64,000 nucleotides of DNA from Streptomyces sp. TRM68367 (GTDB taxonomy: Bacteria > Actinomycetota > Actinomycetes > Streptomycetales > Streptomycetaceae). The position numbers and the translations under genes are program-made. Under the pieces are notes generated by a model. That model was not told the origin of the DNA and made no database searches. It worked only from the letters and a program-made list of their open reading frames with translations. The stretch lies in NCBI RefSeq assembly GCF_014495685.1, contig NZ_JACTVI010000018.1, forward strand, positions 1-64,000. Reading direction: 5' to 3'. Shown piece by piece: positions 8,026 through 16,131 of this stretch (its first letter is position 1; each line of letters begins with the position of its first letter).

Positions 8026-8030
8026 CATCC

Positions 8031-8561
8031 CCCTGCCCGGCCCATGGGGGCGATGACCTCCTCGCCCTTGACGAACGGCAGCTTCGAACCGATGGCGTTG
8101 ATGCCCGGGGTGCCGAGGATCTGCCCCTTGCGGAAGTTCTGCAGCCCGCTCTCCACCGCCAGCGTCAGCCTGCTGCCCCCTTCCCCCAGCTTCACCATGG
8201 GCGCGGCCTTCAACGGCCCGAACAGCACGAACGACTTGCTGAGGCTGGTCACTCCCCGGTACCCCTCGCCCAGCTCCTCCGCCCGCGCGGCCGCGTTGGC
8301 GCCCTTGGCCAGCTCGGCGCTGCCCGTCAGTCCCTTCACACCCGGCAGGATGCCGAGCGCGTCGAAGCCGATCTCGGTCCAGCCGACGTCCGCACCGGCC
8401 GCCTTGGCGACCGCGTGGCTCAGCAGGGCCGCCCCGCTGGTGATCATCGCCCCGGCGGCGAAGATCGCGCCCAGCGGTTCGAAGGGAGCGGTGATGATGG
8501 CCAGCATCCCCAGGACGCCGCTCGCCAGGCTCAGGACGTCACCGATCGTCTTGATGAGGTC
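8031..8561 (-). pseudogene. Orphan internal/C-terminal fragment of a T7SS-substrate paralogue
   Basis: On the minus strand this encodes [18 protein letters not shown], the hydrophobic [16 protein letters not shown] stretch, [16 protein letters not shown] and [14 protein letters not shown]. It matches residues ~198-374 of the intact 400-aa protein at 318-1520 nearly position by position. The WXG-containing N-terminal half and the last ~26 residues are absent, and there is no start codon with a ribosome site. The left end abuts the broken MatB-like gene within ~5 bp (8025/8031). The similarity is high enough to suggest it is younger than the other remnants. Confidence 0.75.
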
Positions 8562-8671
8562 GCTGGCCTGCGGGCGCCCGAAGTTGCAGATGGGTAACGG
8601 CGCCTGCGCCGGGGATCGTGAGTTCGGACGCGTATTGAGGGGCTTATGTGCGGCTGATACGGTGCGATGGC

Positions 8672-8700
8672 TTGACACTCACTCCAGTCATGGGTATTCG
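8672..8700 (+). promoter_or_regulatory. Candidate promoter for the Tad operon
   Basis: TTGACA at 8672-8677, a 17-nt spacer, and TATTCG at 8695-8700. The -35 is a perfect vegetative-sigma match and the -10 is weaker. It would give a leader of ~105 nt before GTG 8813. It lies just beyond the T7SS-substrate fragment, so the rearrangement may have changed the sequence upstream of the pilus operon. Confidence 0.45.
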
Positions 8701-8812
8701 GCCACCTCGGGCGCTAGGTCCCGCGCGGACACCCAACGAGTGAAGTGTCCTAATTCGTAGAGAATTTGGCAGACGTGGCAGACAATTTCTTGGGTGTACG
8801 GGGAGCGGTTGC

Positions 8813-9541
8813 GTGAAGATCCAAGAGCGTACGGGGGCGGGCGCCGGTCGTTCCGCCGCTCCGGCTCAGCCGTCGGTCGGTGACCGCCTTCCCACGCCGC
8901 CTCGCGAGCGCAAACCGGCGTTGGCCGCGCTGGCGGTGCTGCTGATTCTGGTCGGGGCGCTCGGTGCGACGATGCTCGTGCTGCAGGCCGGGGACCGGGT
9001 CGAGGTCGTCAAGGTGACGAAGGAGATCCAGGCCGGGGAGTCCGTCACCAACAGCAACGTGACCTCCGTGATGGTGGCCGCCGACGACAGCATCAACTAC
9101 GTCAAGTGGTCCGAGCTGGACGCCATCAAGAGCTACAAGGCCAAGAGCACGCTCTACCCGGGGACCCTGGCGGTCGGTGAGATGTTCGCCAAGTCCAACA
9201 GCCTGCCCGCCGGCAAGGCTTCCGTGGGCCTGGCCCTCAAGGAGGGCCAGTACCCGGCGGACATCAAGTCCGGTGACGTCGTGGCCGCCTACCATGTCAG
9301 CACCACCGATTCGAGCAGCTCCAACAGCTCCGACTCCTCTTCGAGCGGAAGCTCGTCCTCGTCCTCCGGAAACGCCCTCGTCGAGAACGCGCGCGTGAAC
9401 TCCGTCGCGGAAGACAGCGACGCCACCGTGAGCACCGGCAACCTCTCGCTCACCCTCATCGTCGACGAGGCCGACGCGGCCGCGCTCGCCTCCGCCGCGG
9501 CCGCCGGCCAGGTCGCCATCGTGCACGTCCCCGGCAACTAA
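8813..9541 (+). CDS. SAF-domain pilus assembly protein (CpaB/RcpC-like)
   Basis: 242 aa from GTG 8813 with GGGGAGCGG as ribosome site. One membrane segment (LAALAVLLILVGALGATMLVL, residues ~39-59) is followed by an SAF-like domain (VVKVTKEIQAGESVTNSNV) and a long Ser-rich linker (residues ~160-190). CpaB/RcpC proteins sit outside the membrane in Tad pilus machines and help form the periplasmic or wall-crossing part. As first gene of the tad cluster, 17 bp before the TadZ-like gene, its assignment is supported by context. Actinobacterial versions are short and divergent. Confidence 0.7.
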   Translation: MKIQERTGAGAGRSAAPAQPSVGDRLPTPPRERKPALAALAVLLILVGALGATMLVLQAGDRVEVVKVTKEIQAGESVTNSNVTSVMVAADDSINYVKWSELDAIKSYKAKSTLYPGTLAVGEMFAKSNSLPAGKASVGLALKEGQYPADIKSGDVVAAYHVSTTDSSSSNSSDSSSSGSSSSSSGNALVENARVNSVAEDSDATVSTGNLSLTLIVDEADAAALASAAAAGQVAIVHVPGN

Positions 9542-9558
9542 AAGGCGGCTCCCCACCC

Positions 9559-10407
9559 ATGGCGCTCATCGCTCTCGCCGCCGACAAGGGATCCCCCGGC
9601 GTCACCACCGCGGCCGTCGCCCTCGCGGCGGTCTGGCCGCGGCGTGTCCTGCTCGCCGAGACCGACCCGGCGGGCGGCGACCTCGTCTACCGCAGTGCCG
9701 CTGCGCACGGCGGGCCGCTCAACCCGAACACCGGGATGCTGTCGATCGCCGCGACCGCCCGGCGCGGCCTCGTGCCCGATCAGCTCTGGGATCATGTCCA
9801 GCCGCTCAGCGGCGGGCTGGAAGTTCTCGTCGGGCTCGGGATTTCCGAGCAGGCCGCGGGGCTCGCGGGGCTGTGGCCCACCCTCGGGCACGCTTTCTCC
9901 GCGCTCGCCGACTCCCCGCACGCAGCCGCCGACGTCATCGCCGACTGCGGCCGCATCAGCGGGGACACCCCGGCCGTCGACCTGTTCCCGCACGCCGCCC
10001 TCGTGCTGCTCATCTCGCGCACCGAGCCGGAGGCCATCGCCCGTGTCCGGGACCGCGCCGCCGCCCTGGCCGCCAAGCGGCACGGCGGACCGCGCGGTGC
10101 CGCCAACCTGGGCATGCCGATGATCGGCGTGATCCTGATCGCCGACCCGGGCACCGCCGGCAAGCTCGCGAGCCAGGTCAACGACATGCTCGTACACGCC
10201 CAGACCGGCGCCCGGGTGGTCGGCACCCTCGCCGAGGACCCGGCCGGCGCCGACCAGTTGGCCGGCCGCAGGCGCGGGCGCCTCGACAGGTCGCTGCTGA
10301 TCCGCTCGGCCCGCAAGATCACCGCTGACCTCTACCAGCAGTACGGCGCCGCCTGGACCGTACCCCCCCAGGGCCAGGTCAACGGCCACGCGGGGGCCGG
10401 CGCATGA
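9559..10407 (+). CDS. tadZ: TadZ/CpaE-like ParA/MinD-type ATPase
   Basis: 282 aa from ATG 9559. The N-terminus carries a deviant Walker A (K10-G-S-P-G-V-T-T) and an AETDPAGGDL switch, typical of ParA/MinD-type ATPases that place Tad machines in the cell. Later blocks include LVLLISRTEPEAIARVRDR and GVILIADPGTAGK. It lacks the receiver domain of some CpaE proteins. The stop overlaps the tadA start as ATGA (10404-10407), so translation is coupled. Confidence 0.75.
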   Translation: MALIALAADKGSPGVTTAAVALAAVWPRRVLLAETDPAGGDLVYRSAAAHGGPLNPNTGMLSIAATARRGLVPDQLWDHVQPLSGGLEVLVGLGISEQAAGLAGLWPTLGHAFSALADSPHAAADVIADCGRISGDTPAVDLFPHAALVLLISRTEPEAIARVRDRAAALAAKRHGGPRGAANLGMPMIGVILIADPGTAGKLASQVNDMLVHAQTGARVVGTLAEDPAGADQLAGRRRGRLDRSLLIRSARKITADLYQQYGAAWTVPPQGQVNGHAGAGA

Positions 10408-11711
10408 CCGCTGTCGACCACCAGTTGGTCAAGCGGTTCCGGCAGGACGCCGGTGACCGCATCGCCGAGCAGCGCCGCCTCGACCAGGCCTCCGGCGTCT
10501 CGCCGATGTCCACCGAGGACGAGCGGCAGTACGCCCGCGCGGTCATAGCCCAGATTCTGGAGGAGTACGCCCGGACGGAGATCAACGCCGGGCGTACGCC
10601 GCTGGACGCCGAGACCGAGGAGCAGTACGCGGCCGCTGTGCACGCCGCGCTGTTCGGCGTCGGGCGGCTCCAGCCACTCCTGGACGACCCCGAGGTCGAG
10701 AACATCGACATCAACGGCTGCGACCAGGTGTTCGTGGGGTTCGCGGACGGGCGCGAGGTCAAGGGCGATCCCGTCGCCGAGACCGACGAGGAGCTCATCG
10801 AGCTCATCCAGGTGCTCGGTGCGTACTCCGGACTGTCGTCCCGGCCCTTCGACTCCGCCAACCCGCAGCTCGACCTGCGCCTGCCGGACGGCTCGCGACT
10901 GTCGGCCGTCATGGACGTCGCCCGCCGTCCCGCGCTGTCCATCCGCCGGGCGCGCATGGGCAAGGTGTTCATCTCCGACCTCGTCGGCAACGCCACGCTC
11001 ACCCCCGAGGTCGCGCACTTCCTCGCCTGCGCGGTCCGGGCCCGCAAGAACATCATGATCGCGGGCGCGACCAACGCCGGTAAGACCACGCTGCTGCGCG
11101 CCCTCGCCAACGAGATCCCGCCGCACGAACGTCTGATCACGGTGGAGCGTGCGCTGGAGCTCGGGCTCGACACCTTCCCCGACCTCCACCCGAACGTCGT
11201 CGCGTTCGAGGAGCGGCTGCCCAACTCCGAGGGCCAGGGCACCATCTCCATGGCCGAGCTGGTGCGCCGTTCGCTCCGTATGAACCCCTCCCGCGTCATC
11301 GTGGGTGAGGTGCTCGGCGACGAGATCGTGACCATGCTCAACGCGATGTCGCAGGGCAACGACGGCTCGCTGTCCACGATCCACGCCAACAGCTCCCACG
11401 AGGTCTTCAACCGTATTTCCACCTACGCGTTGCAGGCGTCCGAGCGGCTGCCCATCGAGGCCAGCCAGATGCTGATCGCGGGCGCGGTGAACTTCGTCGT
11501 CTTCGTCCAGCGGCGCAACAACTACGGCAACGGCGGCCGCCTCCAGCGCATGGTCACCTCCGTCCGCGAGGTCAACGGCGTCGACGGACGCGTGCTGTCC
11601 AGCGAGGTGTTCGCCGAGACGCCCGACGGGCGGATCGTGCCGCACGCGCCCCTCGGCTGCCTGGAGGACCTGATCGCGCACGGCTACCGGCCCACCGGAA
11701 CGTGGGGGTGA
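10404..11711 (+). CDS. tadA: Tad pilus assembly ATPase TadA/CpaF
   Basis: 435 aa from ATG 10404. It is a type II/IV secretion ATPase: an N-terminal helical region (~1-95), the NTD with ENIDINGCDQVFV and PQLDLRLPDGSRLSAV, Walker A G221-ATNAGKTT, an Asp-box region, Walker B-type MNPSRVIVGEVLGDE, and the His-box LSTIHANSS. It powers assembly of the Flp-type pilus from the cytoplasmic face through TadB and TadC. Length and motifs are complete, so it should be active. Confidence 0.92.
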   Translation: MTAVDHQLVKRFRQDAGDRIAEQRRLDQASGVSPMSTEDERQYARAVIAQILEEYARTEINAGRTPLDAETEEQYAAAVHAALFGVGRLQPLLDDPEVENIDINGCDQVFVGFADGREVKGDPVAETDEELIELIQVLGAYSGLSSRPFDSANPQLDLRLPDGSRLSAVMDVARRPALSIRRARMGKVFISDLVGNATLTPEVAHFLACAVRARKNIMIAGATNAGKTTLLRALANEIPPHERLITVERALELGLDTFPDLHPNVVAFEERLPNSEGQGTISMAELVRRSLRMNPSRVIVGEVLGDEIVTMLNAMSQGNDGSLSTIHANSSHEVFNRISTYALQASERLPIEASQMLIAGAVNFVVFVQRRNNYGNGGRLQRMVTSVREVNGVDGRVLSSEVFAETPDGRIVPHAPLGCLEDLIAHGYRPTGTWG

Positions 11712-11713
11712 CC

Positions 11714-12700
11714 ATGAAGCTCGCTGCACTCGGCTCGCTCGGTTCGATGGGCGGCCTGTTCTCCACCACCGTCCTGTACTCGATCGGCTGCGGCGTCGCC
11801 GTCGGCGGCGGCCTCGCGCTGCTCATGGTCGCCGTACGCGGACTGCCCCCCAAACCCGAGCACGAGAAGCAGAAGGCCAGCCGGCGCGCGAGCGAACTGA
11901 TCCGGTTCGCCGGCCAGCGCGGCTCGCTCGCGGCCATCGTCGGCCTCGTCGTCCTGCTGCTCACCCGCTGGGCGGTGGCGGGCATCGCGGCCGCCGTCCT
12001 CGTCTTCTTCTGGGACCGCCTCTTCGGCGGCGCCGCGGAGGAACGCGCCGCCATGCGCCGCGTGGAGGCACTGGCCTCCTGGACGGAGTCGCTGCGCGAC
12101 ACGATCGCGGGCGCGGTCGGCCTGGAGCAGGCCATCCCGGCGTCCGCCCGCGCGGCGGGCCCCGTCCTGCGGCCCCACCTCGACGCTCTCGTCGACCGGC
12201 TGCGCGCCCGTACGCCGCTGCCCGACGCGCTCCAGCTGCTCGCCGACGAGATCGACGACGCCTCCGCGGACATCATCGTCGCTGCGCTCATCCTCAACGC
12301 CCGCCTGCGCGGCCCGGGTCTGCGCCAGGTACTGGGCGCGCTGGCCAAGTCGGCGCGCGAAGAGGTCGACATGCGCCAGCGCGTGATGGCCCAGCGGGCG
12401 TCCACCCGCCGTTCGGTGCAGATCGTGGTGGCCGTCTCGATCGCGTTCGTGCTCGGCCTGTCCATCTTCAACCGGGACTTCGTGGAGCCGTACGGCACCG
12501 CCCTCGGGCAGGTTGTCCTGGCCTGTGTCTGCGGTCTGTTCGCACTCGGCTTCTGGTGGCTGCGCAAGCTGTCCACCATCGAGACGCCAGAACGCTTCCT
12601 GGTGCGCGACGAGGTGGCGATCCAGTTCGTACGGCCCCGCACACCGGACGGCGCCGCTGGTGGGTGGCCCCAGCCGCAGGAAGAGGGGGTACGACGGTGA
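11714..12700 (+). CDS. tadB: TadB-like inner-membrane platform protein
   Basis: 328 aa from ATG 11714, chosen because GGGGGTGA, a strong ribosome site, lies 5 nt upstream. A GTG at 11708 overlapping the tadA stop is the alternative. Membrane segments are at the N-terminus (VLYSIGCGVAVGGGLALLMV, then AAIVGLVVLLLTRWAVAGI) and C-terminus (QIVVAVSIAFVLGLSIF, VVLACVCGLFALGFWWL). Between them is a GspF-type cytoplasmic domain with SLRDTIAGAVGLEQAI. It forms the platform with TadC under the TadA ATPase. Confidence 0.85.
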   Translation: MKLAALGSLGSMGGLFSTTVLYSIGCGVAVGGGLALLMVAVRGLPPKPEHEKQKASRRASELIRFAGQRGSLAAIVGLVVLLLTRWAVAGIAAAVLVFFWDRLFGGAAEERAAMRRVEALASWTESLRDTIAGAVGLEQAIPASARAAGPVLRPHLDALVDRLRARTPLPDALQLLADEIDDASADIIVAALILNARLRGPGLRQVLGALAKSAREEVDMRQRVMAQRASTRRSVQIVVAVSIAFVLGLSIFNRDFVEPYGTALGQVVLACVCGLFALGFWWLRKLSTIETPERFLVRDEVAIQFVRPRTPDGAAGGWPQPQEEGVRR

Positions 12701-13620
12701 ACCTGACGATGCCGATCGTCGTCGGCGCGGTCATCGGCCTGGGTATCTACGCCCTCGTACGGGCCCTTATGCCCAGCAAGCGGAGCGCGATCTCGCAGGT
12801 CGCGCGGATCGACGCGATGCGGGCGCGCGGCGCGGCGTACGAGTCGGCCCGCACTGCCAAGGACAGCGGCCGCCTCGGATCGCTGCGGGCCCAGGTCGGC
12901 CAGCGCGTCGCCGAGTTCTACCTCCAGCAGGGCTGGGAGCAGCGCTCGCTGCGCGCGGACCTGGCGGTGCTGGACCGCAGCTGGGAGAAGTTCCTGGCGA
13001 CGAAGGTGCTGCTGGCGACGGGGGGCCTGTTCTTCGGCCCGTTCCTGTTCGCGGTGGTGTGGACGCTGGGCTTCGGCAGCGGCCCGGTCATCCCGGTGTG
13101 GCTGGCGCTGATGTTCGCGCTGGTCTTCTTCTTTCTGCCGGACCTGGAGGTACGGCGGGACGCGGCCGAGAAGCGGCGGGACCTGCGCCGGGTCATCGGC
13201 GCGTACCTCGACCTGGTGTCGATGAGCCTGGCCGGCGGCCGAGGGCTGCCGGAGGCGCTGATGGCGGCGGCCGAGATCTCCGACGGCTGGGCCAACCAGC
13301 GCATCAGGAACGCCCTCTCCGATGCCCGGATCACCGGCCTCAGCCAGTGGCAGGCGCTGGGGCAGCTCGGCGAGGAGCTGGGCGTCGAGGAGCTGAAGGA
13401 CCTGTCGGCGTCCCTTGCGCTGGTCTCGGACGACGGCGCGAAGGTGCGTGAGTCGCTCGCCTCCCGCGCCGAGACCATGCGGCACCGCGAAATGGCCGAG
13501 ATCGAGGGCAGCGCCGGCGAGAAGTCCCAGTCGATGCTTGTGGCCCAGTTGCTGCTGTGTGCCGGGTTCCTGGTGTTCCTGATCTTTCCTGCGGCGATGC
13601 GGGTGTTCCAGGTGCAGTGA
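12697..13620 (+). CDS. tadC: TadC-like inner-membrane platform protein
   Basis: 307 aa from GTG 12697, overlapping the tadB stop as GTGA. It starts with a membrane segment (MPIVVGAVIGLGIYALV), has a central pair (VWLALMFALVFFFLPDL), a GspF-type domain (YLDLVSMSLAGGRGLPEALM) and a last membrane helix (LLLCAGFLVFLIFPAAMRVF). It pairs with TadB. The 49-bp gap after its stop precedes the region of the pilin gene. Confidence 0.88.
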   Translation: MNLTMPIVVGAVIGLGIYALVRALMPSKRSAISQVARIDAMRARGAAYESARTAKDSGRLGSLRAQVGQRVAEFYLQQGWEQRSLRADLAVLDRSWEKFLATKVLLATGGLFFGPFLFAVVWTLGFGSGPVIPVWLALMFALVFFFLPDLEVRRDAAEKRRDLRRVIGAYLDLVSMSLAGGRGLPEALMAAAEISDGWANQRIRNALSDARITGLSQWQALGQLGEELGVEELKDLSASLALVSDDGAKVRESLASRAETMRHREMAEIEGSAGEKSQSMLVAQLLLCAGFLVFLIFPAAMRVFQVQ

Positions 13621-13707
13621 GCCGTTCTCAGTGAGTAGTTCCTCACAACTCCAGACTCCAGAACTTCCGTGAACCGTTTTCGAAGGACTTCGAGAGGACA
13701 AGGCGTC

Positions 13708-13959
13708 ATGAACGGACGTAACTTCCACACCGGCATCCCCGCCGTGGACTTCCTGGTCACCTTCCTGCAAGCCCGCGTGGACCGCGCCCGCTCCGGCGAA
13801 CTGGACCGGGGCGCCTCCGCGGTCGAGTGGGTCATCATTTCGGCCGTTGTGGTAGCGATCGTTGGTGTGGTGGCGGCCATCATCAACGCCGCGCTGAAGA
13901 GTGGCGCCGACAAGGTCGGCGAATGCATCAAGGGCGCCGACGCCGGCAAGACCTGCTGA
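13708..13959 (+). CDS. Flp-type prepilin
   Basis: 83 aa from ATG 13708. A GTG at 13669 would add 13 residues, but the ATG has a purine-rich GAGAGG/AAGG upstream. After a 35-residue leader there is G35 followed by ASAVEW: glycine at -1 and glutamate at +5, the prepilin peptidase rule. It continues into one hydrophobic helix (VIISAVVVAIVGVVAAIINA). The mature protein is only ~48 residues, as in Flp pilins, with two Cys near the end (GECIKG, GKTC). It is likely the major subunit, processed by the peptidase at 22,828-23,667. Confidence 0.82.
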   Translation: MNGRNFHTGIPAVDFLVTFLQARVDRARSGELDRGASAVEWVIISAVVVAIVGVVAAIINAALKSGADKVGECIKGADAGKTC

Positions 13960-13987
13960 ACGCTCGTACGGGACAACGGGGTTGCTG

Positions 13988-14443
13988 GTGGCCGTACGTC
14001 GCTGGGTACATCGCTGGGTACGCCGCCGGGTGGAGGCCGCCTCCGCCCGCGGCGACTCCGGCATGACCGCGATCGAGTTCGTGCTGCTCACGCCGGTCCT
14101 CTTCTTCATGATCTTCGCGACGGTGCAGTTCGCCCTGTACTTCTTCGCCGATCACGTGGCCCAGGCGGCGGCCCAGGCCGGCGCCCGCAAGGCGCGCGCC
14201 ACGGCGGACGCGCGGCCGGGGGCGTGGCGGGGCGAGGCGCAGGACGTGGTGGACAGCTACATCAGCCAGCTGGGCCCGCAGCTGGTGATCGCGCCGGACG
14301 TGAAGATGGTGCAGCCGGAGCAGAACACGGTCGGGGTGGAGGTCACGGCCCGGATCCCGACGGTGTTCCCCGGGCTCGATCTGACGGTGCACGCGCAGTC
14401 GGTGGGGCCGGTGGAGCGGTTCGTGCAGGACGAAGGGAACTAG
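13988..14443 (+). CDS. TadE-like pseudopilin
   Basis: 151 aa from GTG 13988, with a TTG at 13982 as alternative. A basic leader ends in ARGDSG, followed by MTAIEFVLLTPVLFFMIF: glycine at -1, glutamate at +5 and one membrane helix, as in TadE minor pilins. The rest is a soluble extracellular domain. The stop at 14441-14443 directly abuts the next start at 14444. Confidence 0.78.
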   Translation: MAVRRWVHRWVRRRVEAASARGDSGMTAIEFVLLTPVLFFMIFATVQFALYFFADHVAQAAAQAGARKARATADARPGAWRGEAQDVVDSYISQLGPQLVIAPDVKMVQPEQNTVGVEVTARIPTVFPGLDLTVHAQSVGPVERFVQDEGN

Positions 14444-14881
14444 GTGGACGTCTCTTCCTGGAGCGACCGTCGGCCTCGCGATGCGAGGTGGGATGACGGC
14501 GGCCTGTCGACGGTCGAGGTGGTGATCCTCGCCCCGGTGATGATCCTGTTCATCCTGGTCCTGGTGGCGTTCGGGCAGCTGGTGGACGGCCGGGGCGCGC
14601 TGGACGGCGCGGCCCGGGACGCGGCCCGTGCGGGCTCGATCCAGAAGGACCACGGCACGGCGATGGCCGAGGCGAGGAAGGCGGCGGAGGCCGACCTGGC
14701 GGACGTCTGCTCCGGCCCGGTGACGGTGCGGCAGACGAGTCCGGGCTTCGAGCCGGACACCCTCTTCTCGGTCGAGGTCAGCTGCCAGGTACGGGGCCTG
14801 GCCATGCTCGGCCTGGACATCCCGACGACCCTGACGGCGACCTTCAGCTCGCCGCTGGATCCGTTCCGGAGGACGGCGTGA
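14444..14881 (+). CDS. Second TadE-like pseudopilin
   Basis: 145 aa from GTG 14444, immediately after the preceding stop. The leader ends DDGG before LSTVEVVILAPVMILFIL, so cleavage after the second Gly puts Glu at +5. A membrane helix is followed by a soluble domain with two cysteines (DVCSGP, VSCQVR), probably one disulphide. The stop overlaps the next start as GTGA. Probably a minor pilin made together with the preceding one. Confidence 0.76.
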   Translation: MDVSSWSDRRPRDARWDDGGLSTVEVVILAPVMILFILVLVAFGQLVDGRGALDGAARDAARAGSIQKDHGTAMAEARKAAEADLADVCSGPVTVRQTSPGFEPDTLFSVEVSCQVRGLAMLGLDIPTTLTATFSSPLDPFRRTA

Positions 14882-15345
14882 GAGACCGCGCACGTACGTG
14901 GCTGTCGTCGCGCAGGCGGCAGCTGGACGACCGGGGTTCGGGCGCCGGCGCGGTCATCATCTTCGCGTTGGTCTTCCTGTCCCTCTCGGCCTTCGTCATC
15001 GACGGCGGCATGTCCATCTCGAAGCGGGAACGCGCCGCCGACATCGCGGAACAGGCGGCCCGTTACGCCGCCCAGGACATCGACCGCGAGGCCCTCTACG
15101 AGAACCCGGAACTCAACGGCCTGGGGCCGATCAACTACGAGAACTGCAACGCGCGGGTGAAGGCCTTCGCCCGCGAGATGAACATGACGGGCGCGGACGT
15201 CGCCGCGACCCACTGCGTGGCGGCCGACGCCCAGCAGGTCGAGGTCGAGGTGCAGTTGACGTACTCCCCGGTCTTCACCGGCATGTTCTACGGCGGGGAC
15301 GTCGTGGTCCACGGCCGGGCGGTCGCGGAGAACGAGGTCGGCTGA
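14878..15345 (+). CDS. TadG-like pilus protein
   Basis: 155 aa from GTG 14878. A basic N-terminus and DDRGSGAG lead into one membrane helix (VIIFALVFLSLSAFVIDGG), then ERAADIAEQAARYAAQDID, the conserved block of TadG/Flp-assembly proteins. There is no Glu at +5, so it is probably not a normal prepilin peptidase substrate. It is much shorter than proteobacterial TadG, lacking the VWA part. It is the last gene of the tadZ-tadG run. Confidence 0.7.
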   Translation: MRDRARTWLSSRRRQLDDRGSGAGAVIIFALVFLSLSAFVIDGGMSISKRERAADIAEQAARYAAQDIDREALYENPELNGLGPINYENCNARVKAFAREMNMTGADVAATHCVAADAQQVEVEVQLTYSPVFTGMFYGGDVVVHGRAVAENEVG

Positions 15346-15427
15346 CCGGCCGTTCCCCACGCGTTGGCCGACTCTCCCTTTCGCACGACCACGGCGGACG
15401 AGGATTCGTGTCTCCGGCGTCTGCGAG

Positions 15428-15517
15428 ATGAACGGCGAGGGCGGCGACCTGCCCGACGGAACGTTCGGTATGGCGCAGGACGTGACGGTCCAGGAGATCC
15501 AGTCGGTGAACCGCTGA
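15428..15517 (+). pseudogene. 30-codon C-terminal relic of the four-cysteine exported protein family
   Basis: Encodes NGEGGDLPDGTFG and QDVTVQEIQSVNR then TGA, matching the last ~28 residues of the exported proteins (GGDLPDGTFETTQDMNVQEIQAVNR region of the 17,802 gene). The upstream sequence in frame does not continue the homology. It lies 82 bp after the TadG-like gene on the plus strand, opposite to the intact modules. It marks the left boundary of foreign sequence in the tad locus. Confidence 0.65.
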
Positions 15518-15716
15518 GCCCGGTTGCGGCCGTCCCGGAATATCCCACGGACCTGCACACAGTTCACCGACAGACCCTACTGGAACCCATAGAACGTGAC
15601 GAGCCCTCACGAAACCCGGATACCGAAGGCCGGGGTCATGGGAGAACCGACAGGTCGTGTGAAGGATTCAGCCCATTCGGTGACCGCATTCACACACTGA
15701 TGAAACCGACGGCACG

Positions 15717-15754
15717 GGGGCGGCCCGTATCGACATCGTACGACTGGCCGCCCC
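15717..15754. repeat. 9-bp inverted repeat, hairpin
   Basis: GGGGCGGCC at 15717-15725 pairs perfectly with GGCCGCCCC at 15746-15754. The 20-nt loop itself contains a CGTA...TACG pair. It is just upstream of the candidate promoter and may be a terminator for upstream transcripts. Confidence 0.5.
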
Positions 15755-15768
15755 ATCCCTCGCGTGCT

Positions 15769-15797
15769 TTGATCTGTGGGCGCAGTCACCGTAATTC
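15769..15797 (+). promoter_or_regulatory. Candidate promoter of the double-glycine peptide gene
   Basis: TTGATC at 15769-15774 and TAATTC at 15792-15797, 17 nt apart, which approximates a vegetative-sigma promoter. The start would be ~60 nt before ATG 15866. Confidence 0.42.
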
Positions 15798-15865
15798 AGT
15801 CCCGATTCCGGGCCTCAGGTGAACTCCGCCACCTCGAAGCATTGAAACGAAGGGAAACGCGCGCC

Positions 15866-16084
15866 ATGAACATTGCCCGTCAGGTCGAAACGGCCGAACT
15901 GTCCGACGCCGCCCTGGACAGCGTGTCCGGTGGCCAGGCAGGCGTCCCCGCGCTCGGCGGCGGCGGATCTGCCGGCCTCTACATCGAGGCCGGCCCCCTC
16001 ACCGTCTCCGGCGGTGGCGCCCTCGCCGCGTCGCCCCAGGGCATCGCGGGCGACCTGCACTTCCAGTCCGCGCTGAACAGCTGA
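15866..16084 (+). CDS. Putative secreted peptide precursor with double-glycine leader
   Basis: 72 aa from ATG 15866, with AAGGGAAA as ribosome site. The first 23 residues include TAELSDAALDSVSGG, which fits the ELSD..L..V.GG leader of double-glycine peptides cleaved by C39-type peptidase transporters or modified as RiPPs. Cleavage after G22-G23 would release a 49-residue core rich in Gly, Ala and Ser (ALGGGGSAGLYIEAG, LTVSGGGALAAS) with no Cys. That argues against a lanthipeptide and for an unmodified bacteriocin or signalling peptide. No maturase, transporter or immunity gene is adjacent. A strong terminator follows, so it is monocistronic. Confidence 0.6.
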   Translation: MNIARQVETAELSDAALDSVSGGQAGVPALGGGGSAGLYIEAGPLTVSGGGALAASPQGIAGDLHFQSALNS

Positions 16085-16095
16085 CGCACCACCTG

Positions 16096-16131
16096 CCGAG
16101 GCCCCGGATCCCAACGGACCCGGGGCCTCGG
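16096..16131 (+). terminator. Perfect 12-bp hairpin terminator
   Basis: CCGAGGCCCCGG at 16096-16107 pairs perfectly with CCGGGGCCTCGG at 16120-16131, 12-nt loop, 12 nt after the peptide gene stop. There is no T-run, as usual in this GC-rich background. Confidence 0.8.

Larger units (their letters stand above)
15518..15865. other. Intergenic region before the double-glycine peptide
   Basis: About 350 bp without a convincing gene. It holds the inverted repeat at 15717-15754 and the candidate promoter at 15769-15797, both annotated separately. A possible frame runs into the peptide gene from 15776, but it lacks a ribosome site. Confidence 0.6.

Noticed and set aside
8026..8760. C-terminal continuation of the MatB-like frame
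   Set aside because: These codons are the antisense of a recognisable T7SS-substrate fragment, so they are not glycosyltransferase sequence.
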